A DNA stretch of 64,000 nucleotides, from assembly GCA_032871835.1 (NCBI GenBank), contig CM065298.1:72072154-72136153 (forward strand). Direction: 5' to 3'. The translations under genes and the position numbers were made by a program. This stretch comes from Dipteronia dyeriana (Eukaryota > Streptophyta > Magnoliopsida > Sapindales > Sapindaceae). Each line of letters starts with the position of its first letter. Position 1 is the first letter of the stretch. The notes below the pieces were generated by a model. That model saw nothing but the letters and a program-made list of their open reading frames with translations. It was not told the origin of the DNA and did no database searches. Shown one piece after another: positions 1 through 10,656 of the stretch.

Positions 1-1239
1 GGGGTCGGTACTTTGGATACCTAACCTACTTAGATAGAAATGAAAGTTTGAATGACTATAGCGAATGAGAGCTTTATTATAGAACATCTGTGATACACAT
101 GAATCTCTCATATACACTCATAATCTCTTTTGTACATAGGAAGGTGGTAACTCCGTGCTTGTCAAATAGTGGATGTGACGATGGTCGTGTTTTGATTACA
201 TAATTTAGGCCCGACGTACTTCTCTTTTTTTTTACTCTGTCCCTCCCCTTACCATTCTTGGCCCTATTTACACTTGGTCCAAGTAGGATTTTACTCACAT
301 ATATCCCACTACGATCCTATGAATCTGTTCCCTCCTTATCGGGCGGGATCCATTATTTGAAATTTATTGACTTCGAGTTAATAACGGATGTGATGATATT
401 GTTGATGAAGATAAGTTTGTTTCCTTTTTGGAATCAAAATCTTGACTTACACGTACGCGGAATTAATGTTGGTTATTACGTAGATATGATCATGTGTGAC
501 CTCACGATATGATTCTTCATGGAGGTCACCGAGTTAGTTGCTCGTTGTCTCATAGAGCGAGGTAGATCCATGCTTTAGTTTTGTTCTTAGAAGTCTGGGA
601 TGGACTTTCCTCGACCCTTTGGAGCTTAAGGCGTTCCTGTAGACATTTCTGGGAGATCATATGGATCTGATCCACTTAGAGGCCCTCTTTCTCCTGGTAT
701 TGTGGAGGGGGTAACGGGTTCCAGGAGAGGTTGGTGGGCTTTAAGTTTAGGCTATGAGTTAAGATTGACCTCTGGGAGCCTTAACATGGAGGGAGCTTGC
801 TTTGCTTGTCGGGCTTCACTTAGAGTGCTTCTTGAGCTCAGCGATCCTCCCTTGCTTCCTTGGGGTGGTTTTGGAGCTTGGCCCTAGGAACCGAGGTTCT
901 TGGGTAGGTAGCCTCGAGAAGCCCGGACTCCAGCGTTCGCGTGGGGGCCCGACCTGGTCGTGTCTAGCTTAATCCCAAGTAGTTCCGAAGCCCGAAGATC
1001 CTTCCTTACTTCTGCGGGTTAATTTTATGGCTGGCCCAAGATCTCATGAATGTCGAATTTGGGCTTTGACTCGGGCTAGGAGAGTGGAAAATTTCTATTT
1101 GATCCCCATTGCCAAATTTTACTATTAACACATATAAAAATGCATACCTAAACACGGACAAGTAGATACTATAACCTAGCCACAATTACAACAGAACCCA
1201 AACGAGTCTGTTATGATGTGGAGTATGACTCCATATATG
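1..1239. other. Unassigned left edge, GC-richer block
   Basis: No coding domain is recognised. Positions about 480-1,090 are clearly richer in GC than the surroundings, and the short open frames there have no motif. The block could be part of an LTR cut by the window edge, but no second copy lies in the window to prove it. Confidence 0.3.
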
Positions 1240-3050
1240 CTAGAGAACGTATGGCACACTATATTGCAGAAATCGATCAATCGGTTAATTTTGACGACAT
1301 TTTTTTTTATGATTAATTTATCCAAAAAGCCTACAACCCCCAATTTAAAGCTGTTTATAGAACAAACACTAAAAACGATTTGAAAAAAAATATTTTTACA
1401 CTGAACGAGTCAACTTTATCGTTAAATTACAATATCTTAGTGTTTCTAATGTAATAACTTTCGATATTTGGAACGTACGTTCCAAACATGACTATTTATG
1501 TGTCATGAAACACTATTTAGACTTTGATTGGAAGATACAAAAATGAATTCTTGGTTTTTGTTCCATGGATTTTCAACATACAGTTGAAAATATTTTTGAA
1601 GTAATTATTTTTGTTTTACAAGATTAAAGAATAACTAAACACGTCATTCGTGTCACATTAGATAATGCATCAACAAACACTAGATCTATTAGCTTGTTAT
1701 TTGACAACAATATCCCTTAAGCTGTGGGTTATTTCTTCCACCAACATTATGTATGCCACATTATAATTTTAGTTATAAAATCTGATTTGAAGCTTGTAAG
1801 CGATAATATAGATCGCATCTGAGATGTCATTTCTTAGATCTTCAACTATAATCCAAGATTGGTAGAATTTGGCAAATACAGTGTAGCTAACCGACTACGA
1901 TCCCGTAGATTCTAAATAAATATATCGAAAAGATGGAACTCCACTTATTTAATACTGTAAAATGTAATTGGTTATTCTTTCACTATTACAGATTTTTATA
2001 ATATGAAATTGGGCAATCAAATGCTAACCACAAGATATTGGTATGCGTCAAACATTTTTATCAAAATTTTAAAGATTTTTTACGATTCCACTTTAATTCT
2101 TTCTAGAGTCTATTATCTCACATCTTCTCTTGCAATACATCAGATTTTTGAAATGTCTTATATGATTAACACTTATAGAGATGATGAAACCTTAGGCACT
2201 GTAGTTGTGGAAAATGAGAATTTTTTTTTAAAATACTGGTATGAAATTCATTACCTCTATGCCTTAGGTGTTATTTTAGATTCTAGGGTTAAATTATCTA
2301 GTTTAAAAACTTTTCTTCACTATATTGTTTTTTTTTTTGGAAAGCAATATTATTAAAGGCACCAGCCAACACCAGACGCTACAAACCAACAACAAGGAAC
2401 AAAAAGACAGAGGCAAACAACCCAAAACATAACAAAGGGCCTCGCCACTAACAATAACAAAATGAAAAAACATAACTAGCAACATCAAGCCACACGAACA
2501 GTTGATTTAAACTTATATTTTACTAATAGCTTGAACTTAGATTTTATTGAACAGTATACTGACATGTGAACTAAGTTGTTTGAAGTTTACGGTATTTATG
2601 AGCACATGTTTGGCGGAGTAAACACGGTACTATCAAAAGAACAAGACACACACCAGATGAAGAGAAGTTGGAGGATCCTCCTAAAGGGTGGATGCGACAC
2701 TTCCAACCAGGGCTTGGGCTCTTCAAGTTCTTTATCTTAACCTCCAGTGGCAAGACCTGCTCATCGAAAAAATGCCGAACTCAAGAACTTCCTTAACATT
2801 AATTTTTCTCTATTGGAAACAACCAGTGGATGGCGGGATGTCCAGGAATTTGATCTGCTGTTATGGTGGAAGAACCATAGCAACATATATCCAGTACTGT
2901 CACAACTAACATCTGGCGTACTCGTTATCCGAATGTCTATTATTTCCTCAGAGCATACAATCAGCATGAGTGGATGTATCATCGAACCAAGAAGAACTGC
3001 TTTGACTTCTAGGATGATGGAGATATTAACATGCCTTTGAGATTGGGAGC
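1240..3050 (+). pseudogene. Decayed hAT transposase (RICESLEEPER type)
   Basis: Translation in shifting frames gives the order of blocks of plant hAT transposases. Around 1,330-1,380 is an NPQFKAVYRTNTKNDLK-like block. At 1,655-1,720 is LDNASTNTRSISLL, matching the usual DNASAN region, and near 1,935 is KRWNSTYL. The 117-codon frame at 2,003-2,356 reads FYDSTLILSRVYY and later YWYEIHYLYALGVILDSR. At about 2,790-3,035 comes the C-terminal dimerisation domain (FDLLLWWKNHSNIYPVLS, then SSEHTISMSGCIIEPRRTAL). Many stops and frameshifts interrupt it, and the N-terminal BED finger is not seen. In the family this enzyme cuts and pastes its own element; this copy cannot. No terminal repeats were found, so the element ends are unknown. 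Confidence 0.82.
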
Positions 3051-3331
3051 ATGCTCGAATGAGAAAGAAACATCAAATGGAGCACAAAGAAGTTATTAAA
3101 AATTATACATGTACTTGTAATTTGTAAATTGTAATTCAATTGCACTCTTTTTCCCTTAGCAAGGGTTTATCCCATTAGGTTTTTTTTATAAGGTTTTTAA
3201 CGAGACAATCATGTAACAGTAATACATGTCTCAGTAGTTATATTATTTTTGTTAGGAGTTAGGATCAAATTAATTCTACTTGATCACTCTCACCTTTTTT
3301 ACTTTAATTTACATTTGAGTTACTAAGTTAC

Positions 3332-3362
<31 letters not shown>

Positions 3363-3396
3363 GGAACAATTGTTTTTTTTTAAAAAAGATAGCAAT

Positions 3397-3430
<34 letters not shown>

Positions 3431-3465
3431 CTAACACCAACAACACCAATAATAGTAATTATAAT
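3051..3465. repeat. hAT 3' tail plus microsatellites
   Basis: After the transposase remnant comes a stretch with CCCTTAGCAAGGGTTTATCC and GGTTTTTAACGAGACAA, which resembles segments I associate with plant hAT 3' regions and some copia LTRs. It is followed by a (TAA)n tract (about 3,340-3,363) and a (CAA)n tract (about 3,397-3,431), then AATAGTAATTATAAT just before the LTR of element A. No gene is seen. Confidence 0.6.
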
Positions 3466-4138
3466 TGTTGAATGTGTTTTCGTCTGCATGACACGTCAGC
3501 GAAGGTAACGGGTAATGCGAAAATATAGTAATTCCATATCATCAGAAGTCCACTAGTCAACGAGATGGACATTGGCCAATGACATGTCATCAAGAAAATT
3601 GATATGGAAGTTAGAAGCATATGCGCCAAGTAAAGCCGTCCAGTAAAAGGAGTCTTAATGAGTGAAGATCTCTACTCAGTGAGATCTACTCGGCCAAAAC
3701 AGGAAATATAACCTTATCAAGACACGTTGTATCAAGCGAAGATTCACTCAAATACTAAATCTAAGTATCATAATCCAATAAGGGAATATTTATATTTCCT
3801 CTATCAGAGAATTATAATTAGTAAGAAATTCATAGCTTCCAGAAGGATAAACATCAAACGTGAAATAAGTCCTGAACGAACTATATTACTATAATCCTCA
3901 AAGATTCTAATTAATGAATCCACCATTCATACGATAAGAACTAGGGCATCTCTAGATCGAACCATATAAATACATCAATGTATTTATTATAACAGAACAT
4001 GATCATGATCATCATGAACATAAGCAATCATCTGAGAGAAAAGCGAGTATTGAGTGTTGTAATTATTCTATTCATAGTGGATCTCTTCTCGTCGTCACCG
4101 GCACCATGGATGTTTCCCTGTCTTGGGGTTTTACCACG
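3466..4138 (+). repeat. 5' LTR of element A, 3'-truncated
   Basis: It matches the LTR at 6,730-7,564 from its first base to TTTTACCACGTAA, then diverges into unrelated A-rich sequence. About 190 bp present at the end of the other copy, and the primer binding site expected after it, are missing. The best explanation is a deletion after insertion. Confidence 0.75.
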
Positions 4139-4703
4139 TAATAAAAAAACAAAAAAAAACTTTGTCTATAAGAGACCAGTACTACAAAATAAAAGGGGAA
4201 GATATCTTCTTAAGTGTAATAAACTCTAAGATGAATGTCCACAGCGACACAAAACAAAAAAGCCAATGGGGCCAAAATCTTTACCAACAAAGGCCTCCAA
4301 AAAAGGTTAGCTTATGATAATAAGAGCATATAAAACAAGAACCACATGATAATAAGAACATGTCAATAAGAACTCGGGTGCCATAAAATCGAAAAGGGCC
4401 GATGGAAAATGTCTGAAAGGGACTGAGAAGCTAAAGCAACATGCCCGTCGAGTTCATTCAGTGAAATGCACCTATTGGTTTAAAAAAGGTAAACTCGAGG
4501 CACCTGGTTACCTGGAAAACTAATCGGGGCTCTGCCGGTAAAAAAACACTGTGTGATGCGCAACTATGTTTGCCGATAAACACTACCCCAACGATTCGGC
4601 AAACCTCTGTAACAGAAAAAACCTGGAGACGTCCTTGGTGACTTGTGTAGGGACCTGTGTGTATGATCGTAGTGAGCCTTGATGTAACACTTGGGTAAAA
4701 ACT

Positions 4704-4934
4704 GATTAGTTTAATAAGATATTTGATTAGTCTAAAGATCAGTTTAATGATATGCTTTATCATTCTTGAAGCAAAACTGATCAGTTTAATAAGATACTTT
4801 ATCAGTCTAAAGATGATCAGTTTAATGAGATACTTGATCATTATTGAAGGAAAACTGGTTAGTCTAAAAAGATACTTGATCAGTCTAAAGATGATCAGCT
4901 TAATAAGATACTTGGTCATTCTTGAAGCCAAACC
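4704..4934. repeat. Tandem repeat, three copies of 75-78 bp
   Basis: Units at 4,704-4,778, 4,779-4,856 and 4,857-4,934 follow the plan GATCAGTTTAATAAGATACT, GATCAGTCTAAAGAT, a second GATCAGTTTAATGAGATACT, then ATTCTTGAAGCAAAACT. Each unit has an internal near-duplication. The long open frames over this block on both strands come from the repeat and are not genes. Confidence 0.85.
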
Positions 4935-5299
4935 GGTAAACAAAATTGATCAGAAAAATTGGCCAAATAGCACTGTTGGGCCAAACGAGATTAAAAAAAA
5001 TCACTATCAACAATTGATGCTAGAATAAGGGGACATAACTTAGCTTCGAGGAACTCTCATGAACATATTACATAAGGAATTTCGATGTGGATTCTACATC
5101 TGAAACACCATAGCAAACAACCGTTGGAAGCGCTAAGGGGTGAATCATCAACAGTACGAGTAGTAGGAGGCATATTTGTGATGAAATTCAGAGGTAGAAT
5201 ATTAAAATAGCAATTCTCATAAAGCTTCAAGGTGCCCATAATTGGTCTGAGGAATTTCTCTCGCATTCCGACAAATAACAAAACCAAAGTCGTTGCAAG

Positions 5300-5825
5300 T
5301 TGCTGAACTTTTGACCTTCAGGTACTAAAGTGAGTATAACTCTCTCTACAAAACTCAGAATCGCGAACCATAAAAACTACTAGACACTAGACCTCCAAAA
5401 ATTCCCAAGAATATACGGTCAGCAAGCTAGTTCATTTCATGCAATTTTTTTGGCCCCCACAACACTGCAAAAAGCAACTCACATCTGACCATCGAGCGCC
5501 TAAATTGTCATATCTTCCTCCACAAAACTCGGATTCATGAGCCATAAAAACTGCTGGAAACTTGACCTAAATCTTTCCAATCATATATGATTCATAACCT
5601 AGTTCAGTCTGAGCAATATTTAGTGGCTCCCACAATATTGAAGAAGACAGATTCTTGATCTGACTATCAAGTACTAAAACAAATATATCTCCCTCTAAGA
5701 AAGTCGAAATCACAAACTGTGAATTTTTTTGTAGACTAGATACACGTATCTTTCTGAGGATATGTGGTCCATAACACAATTCAATCCGAGGAATATTTGT
5801 CAATCTATGGAATATTGCAATCCAA
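5300..5825. repeat. Degenerate tandem repeat, about 176 bp, three copies
   Basis: Copies begin near 5,302, 5,479 and 5,655. Each starts with a TGACC/TGACTATC-like motif, continues with a CTCCACAAAACTC-like stretch and the CATAAAAACT region, and ends with CCCACAAYAYTGCAA. They have diverged considerably. No coding potential is seen. Confidence 0.65.
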
Positions 5826-5906
5826 CAAAAGAGGAAAAAGGACCCAAAATCGATTCTTGGCTAAAGCTCAGTCTGCTCTTCCTTACCGACTAGTCCAACA
5901 ACAAAG

Positions 5907-6350
5907 GATCCGAGCGTTAGTTGGATCCCACTGAAAGTTGGATCCCACTGAAAGTTGGATCCAAGCAAAGCCGAGTGAGGATTCGAGCGTTAGTAAGATC
6001 AGCTCAAAGTGGGATCCGAGCAAAGCCGAGAGATAAGATCCGGGCTTTAGTTGGATCCTGCTCAATGTTGGATCCAAGTAAAGTTGAGCGAGCATCCGAG
6101 TGTTAGTAAGATCTGCTCAAAGTGGGAATTCGAGAAAAGTCAAGAGATAGGATTCGAGCGTTAGTAAGATATGCTCAAAGTGGGATCCGAGCAAAGCCGA
6201 GAGATAGGATCTAAGCGTTAGTAAGATCCAATCAAAGTGGGATCCGAGCAAAGATGAGAGATAGGATCCGAGCGTTAGTAAGATCCACTCAAAGTGGGAT
6301 CCAAGCAAAGCCGAGAGATAGGATCCGAGCGTTAGTAAAAACCACTCAAA
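5907..6350. repeat. Tandem repeat, 57-bp unit, about eight copies
   Basis: Unit starts near 5,907, 5,979, 6,036, 6,092, 6,150, 6,207, 6,264 and 6,321 are spaced 57-58 bp apart after the first. The core is GGATCCGAGCGTTAGTAAGA followed by TCAAAGTGGGATCCGAGCAA and a CCGAGAGATA tail. The first unit is longer because a TTGGATCCCACTGAAAG block is doubled. Open frames here are repeat artefacts. The sequence from 6,351 to the 3' LTR has no recognised domain. Confidence 0.88.
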
Positions 6351-6729
6351 GATTAAAGGATTCGAACAAAGCAAAACAACGTTAAAATAGGTCTCAGATT
6401 CGTCCGAATAGACGAGAAGATCCAAGCGCCAAAAAAAAATTCATAAGCCGATCACTTAAAAGGATGACTGATCATTTGGCAATTAGACATGGTCCGACCA
6501 GACCAAGTGCAAGTTCGTCTCACAATAAAGTATCCAAAGGGATCTTAGTGACTAGATCTATATCTCGAAGACACTAGCATATATAAGTCCAAAAATGTAT
6601 CTCAGTAACATAACCTGTTATGAAGATTATCGGTTTGCAAAAGTGTAAAAAAAACAAAATCACAGGAGAACTTTTCAAATCCCCTTCGTTGAGTTGTCCA
6701 GAACTCATCTCACGGATTTGAGGGAGCAT

Positions 6730-7564
6730 TGTTATATATGTTTTTCGCCCGCATGACACGTCAGGGACGGTAGTGGGTAATGCGGAAATATAGTAATTTC
6801 ATATCATCAGAAGTCCACTAGTCCACGAGAAGGACATTGGCCAATGACATGTCATCAAGAAAATTGATATGGAAGTTAGAAGCATATGCGCCAAGTAAAG
6901 TTGTCCAGTAAAAGGAGTCTTATCAAGCGAAGATTCACTCAGACAAGTAGTATCAAACGAAGATTCACTCAGATACTAAATCTAAGAATCATAATCCAGT
7001 AAGGGAATATTTATATTTCCTCCATCAGAGAATTCTAATTAGTAGAAATTCATAGCTTCCAAAAGGATAAATATCAATCGGAAAATAAGACCTGAACGAA
7101 CACTATTACTAGAATCCTACAAAGATTCTAATTAATGAATTCACCACTCGTACGACAAGAACTAGGGCAACCCTAGATCAAACCATATGAATACATCCAT
7201 GTATTTATTATAACAGAACATGATCATGATCACCATGAATATGAGAAATCATCTGAGAGAAAAGCGAGTATTGAGTGTTGTAATTATTATATTCATAGTG
7301 GATTTCTTCTCGCCGTCACCGGCACCGGCACCGTGGATGTTTTCCCGTCTTGGGATTTTACCACGTAAAACCGATGTTATATTTGACTTATTCTTTATTT
7401 TCTATTCTTCTACATTATTATTCTCAAATATGAACAAATCGTATCGCATCCACACGGAGAATGAGACTTTGATTATTCAACTCTTGACTAGTCAAAGCTT
7501 TGATCTGTCTACGTGTTAATGTTTGGCGGTTGACTTTTCAAAGATCCAAAAATCACCGTCAACA
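6730..7564 (+). repeat. 3' LTR of element A
   Basis: This is the complete copy of about 835 bp, starting TGTTATATATG after the GAGGGAGCAT polypurine tract and ending CCGTCAACA. The end was set by comparison with the LTR of element G (GTTGACTTT...CTACA). It contains no gene; the 99-codon open frame near its 3' half is an LTR artefact. Confidence 0.75.
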
Positions 7565-7578
7565 ACAACATCAACAAC

Positions 7579-7609
<31 letters not shown>

Positions 7610-7611
7610 TC

Positions 7612-7647
<36 letters not shown>

Positions 7648-8095
7648 AGTAATTATAATAATAAATTAATAATAATAAAATTCGGACAATTTCTCACAAT
7701 GATAAATTGATAATAATAAAATAACAAAATAATAATAATAATTTACAACACTAATAATAATAGTAATAATTTAAATATATTTTTTAATTTAATTTCTTTA
7801 AAAAAAATTAATACAGCAGGCCGGCCCATATGAGGCAAGGCCCACTAGCTAGAATGGTGGCAAGGGCCGTGCCACCATGCAACCGTGACGTACAGTGCCT
7901 CCCTAAATAATTTTACGGTACGGTAGGGTCCGTACCGGGTTGGGCAGGGTAGAGTCGACCCACAATTATAGCGCTAACTTTGACAAATGGAATGACCTAA
8001 ATGAGCTATTTTTACACATTTAAGGATGTACGAATTTGATAAAAACATAAATATAATTAAAAAATAACGTCTTATAGTTTTTTAGGGGGTATTAT
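7565..8095. repeat. Microsatellite cluster and unassigned sequence
   Basis: (CAA)n and (TAA)n tracts fill about 7,565-7,765, including the same AATAGTAATTATAAT motif that flanks element A on the left. From 7,815 to 7,975 lies a GC-richer piece (GGCCGGCCCATATGAGGCAA) of unknown origin. No gene is seen. Confidence 0.6.
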
Positions 8096-8340
8096 AACTA
8101 AAATTTTTACTTTCTAACGAATTGTCACGTTTTTATACGTCTTTGCCCTATTATTCACTTTAGCCTATTGTTTTTTTTAAAATACATCATTTTAGTCCAT
8201 TTGACTAAAAATTATCGGTCAACTATAACAGAATGAGTAAAAATATAATTTTACCCTTACTGTTATTTTTTAAATATTTTCTTTTAGTCCCTCTAGATTC
8301 AATAATAGTTGGTCAACATTGAAAAAAATTAAAATGCAAC

Positions 8341-8400
8341 CATCAAAGTTTGAACCAAGGTTGAAAGACACACGCTCTAGCCAGCTGAGCTATACTAACT
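8341..8400 (-). other. tRNA-like segment in the left arm (not functional)
   Basis: Read on the minus strand it has an A-box-like TAGCTCAGCTGGCTAGAG and a B-box-like GGTTCAAACTT, with tRNA-like spacing. There is no convincing acceptor stem. It points outward from the foldback element and mirrors the segment in the right arm. Confidence 0.55.
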
Positions 8401-8491
8401 AATTATTGAAGATTTATTGATTTAATTGTATATATATAGTTATATAATTTGTTTAAACTAAATTAAATATATTTATACAATTGAAAATAAA

Positions 8492-8534
<43 letters not shown>

Positions 8535-8808
8535 AAACTCATTTTTAATAATAATATATAAAAACATAATTATGAAAATGAAAAAGAAAATAACAAAACA
8601 AAAGGAAACCCAGAAAATCCAAAAAATCAAAGCCCTTAAATTTATTCTTTCTTTTTTTTTTTGAACTTTTTTTTTCCTTTTCAAAAAAATATATTATTTC
8701 AATTTGATAAAAAAAAAACAGAAAATCAATGCCCATAAAGTGAAAAGGTAAAACAAGAAACAACAAAAAAAATATAAAAAATAATAAATAATAAACTCAT
8801 ATTATATA

Positions 8809-9940
8809 TGTTAATAGCCATTTTTGGCAAGGGGTCGAAGGGAAGTTTTCCACCTAGTTAGCACATGGTAGGAAGCATCTCCATATACCGGATAGGCACT
8901 GGACATAATGGTTTGCCTTGACGTACCGAGTCTAACACAACCAGGGTATATCAACATTGTTGAAAGAGGAAGGTGGAGTTCCTGCACCTTCGAGGACCAC
9001 CAAACCGGTACCCAAGTACCCTGACACTGATCTGCTACCCTATCAAGGTACATATCTTACCCCTCGAGTAGGGCAGAAGATGCCCATAAGGCTCCTTAAT
9101 GATGATAAAGCTCTAACACGATTGATCAAACGCTACGTTGCGAGAACGGTACCTCCAGGTACCTTGCCAACAGGCTAGCACCTCAGGGTACGTTGCCATT
9201 GGGTCGATCAAGTGCCACGTTGCGAGAATGGTACCTCTAAATACCTTGCTAGCAGGCTAGTACCTCGGAGTACCTCGCCATCTGGATGAACGAGTGCCAC
9301 ATCGCCAGACCGATGCTTCGAGGTGTCACACCACTAACAAATGAAATCGAAATTATTCTCCAAACCAAGCTCCGTGTACGCGCAGCCATAATGAAAGAGT
9401 CCGAAAAGGAAACAAGCATGATTGTCTCTAGGATATCCTCCGCCAACCGATTCTCTAGGGTCAACCATATTAAACTGAAAATCCCTCCAAATGAAGGAGA
9501 AGATCAATCCAATGATCTTTGGCTTGTACACCAAGGAAAAACCCTAGTAACTCTGTGTATAAATACAAAGATAATGGCATAAAAAGATGGACGGAAAGAT
9601 CGACATCTAAAACCTGAATATCTATTGCTTAGTTTTGAAGGAGAATTAAGCCAAGCTATCGTCGTTGTTAGTTAGATCCACTTATCGACACACACGAGTT
9701 CGCAACCTCCAGTTAGTTAAAGAGAAAAGAGAAACTGAGAGTTATTCCCAATACTTGTACACACTACATTACTGAATAAAATTACGCCACTCAGTTCATT
9801 ATCATATCTTTCTTACATTTTGATCATTCCTACACGTGAAACAGGTACCGAAGGTACCTATCCCGACCGCGATCAACCTAGGTTGCGGTCCTGAGGGTGT
9901 TAGCTGAGATTCCTCTCATCGATTGAATTTTTGGCTAACA
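8809..9940. mobile_element. Solo LTR, 1,132 bp, with ATATA target duplication
   Basis: It begins TGTTAATAGCCA and ends TGGCTAACA, a near-perfect terminal inverted repeat of the TG...CA type. It is flanked by ATATA at 8,804-8,808 and 9,941-9,945. No interior or second LTR is present, so it is a solo LTR left by recombination between two LTRs. It inserted between the arms of the foldback element and is therefore younger. The length suggests a gypsy-type LTR (inference). Open frames inside it on both strands have no motif. Confidence 0.88.
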
Positions 9941-10334
9941 ATATAATTTAAAATAAACTCATATATAATAATAATATACAAAAACATTTATGAAAATGAA
10001 AAAGAAAATAACAAAACAAAAGGAAATAAAGAAAACAAACATAAATTTTTTTCATTAGTTTTTTTCTTTTTGTTGTTGTTGATTTTTTCCATTTTCAATT
10101 TATGAAAAAAATTATTGGCTTTGATTTTTTGGATTTTCTGGGATTCCTTTTGTTTTGTTATTTTCATTTTTATTTTCATAAATATATTTATATATATTAT
10201 TTTTAAATATGTTCTATTTTAATATATATATATATATATGAGTTTATTTTCAATTATATAAATAGATTTAAATTAGTTTAAACAAATTATATAACTATAT
10301 ATACACATTTAAATCAACAAATCTTCAACAATGA

Positions 10335-10396
10335 GCTAGTATAGCTCAGCTGGTTAGAGTTTGTGTTTTTGTGTATTTCAACCTTGGTTCAAACCC
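10335..10396 (+). other. tRNA-like segment in the right arm (not functional)
   Basis: The A-box-like TAGCTCAGCTGGTTAGAG (10,342-10,359) and B-box-like GGTTCAAACCC (10,386-10,396) match RNA polymerase III internal promoter elements. The anticodon arm region is an expanded T/G-rich stretch that does not fold, and the acceptor ends do not pair. It is a tRNA-derived fragment carried by the foldback arm. Confidence 0.6.
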
Positions 10397-10656
10397 AAAT
10401 AGAGGTATTTTAATCTTTTCAGGGGTTGACAAACTATTATTGAAATTAGAGGGATTAAAAGAAAATATTTAAAAAATAATTACACTAAGGATAAAATTGT
10501 TTTTTTACTCATTCTGTTATAGTTAACCGTTAGTTCTTAATCAAGTGAATTAAGTAATGTATTTTGAAAAACAAGGGATTAAAGTGACTAATACAACAAA
10601 GACGTTTAAAAATATAACAAATCGTTAGAAAGTAGAGACTTTAATGATAATACCCC

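Larger units (their letters stand above)
3466..7564 (+). mobile_element. Element A: non-autonomous LTR retrotransposon (LARD-like)
   Basis: Two direct repeats bound it: 3,466-4,138 and 6,730-7,564, both starting TGTT. The 3' copy is preceded by a purine-rich GAGGGAGCAT tract, so the element is read on the plus strand. The interior of about 2.6 kb holds no gag, protease, integrase or reverse transcriptase motif. Instead it has three unrelated tandem arrays (about 78, 176 and 57 bp units). The LTR resembles that of gypsy element G at the right end of the window: both begin TGTTATAT(A)TGT, share GAAATAAGTCCT(G/A)AACG(A/G)AC, share TTTTACCACGTAA, and end GTTGACTTT...CA. I infer a non-autonomous relative of that gypsy lineage. 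No simple 5-bp target duplication is visible. Confidence 0.75.
8096..10656. mobile_element. Foldback (long terminal inverted repeat) DNA element
   Basis: The left arm (8,096-8,634) and right arm (10,117-10,656) are inverted copies of about 540 bp. Pairs that can be matched by eye include GGGGTATTAT/ATAATACCCC, TTTCTAACGA/TCGTTAGAAA, TAGCTCAGCTGG/CCAGCTGAGCTA, TTGTTTAAACTAA/TTAGTTTAAACAA and AATAAACTCATATATAT/ATATATATGAGTTTATT. The flanks are TTTTTTAG on the left and ATTTTTAG on the right, a possible 8-bp target duplication with one change. Without the inserted solo LTR the element is about 1.42 kb. No transposase is present. The long arms suggest a MULE-like or foldback non-autonomous element; the superfamily is not settled. 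Confidence 0.75.

Noticed and set aside
4458..5028. 161- and 101-codon frames on opposite strands
   Set aside because: Both cover the 78-bp tandem repeat of element A and have no domain.
5907..6350. CRISPR-like regular repeats
   Set aside because: The 57-bp units are adjacent, with no unique spacers, and lie in a plant LTR element; it is a tandem array.
8493..8766. Lys/Phe-rich minus-strand frames
   Set aside because: They arise from A/T homopolymers and (TA)n in the arm of the foldback element.
10335..10396. Functional tRNA gene
   Set aside because: A and B boxes are present, but the anticodon arm and acceptor stem do not pair and the segment recurs inverted in the other arm of a transposon.
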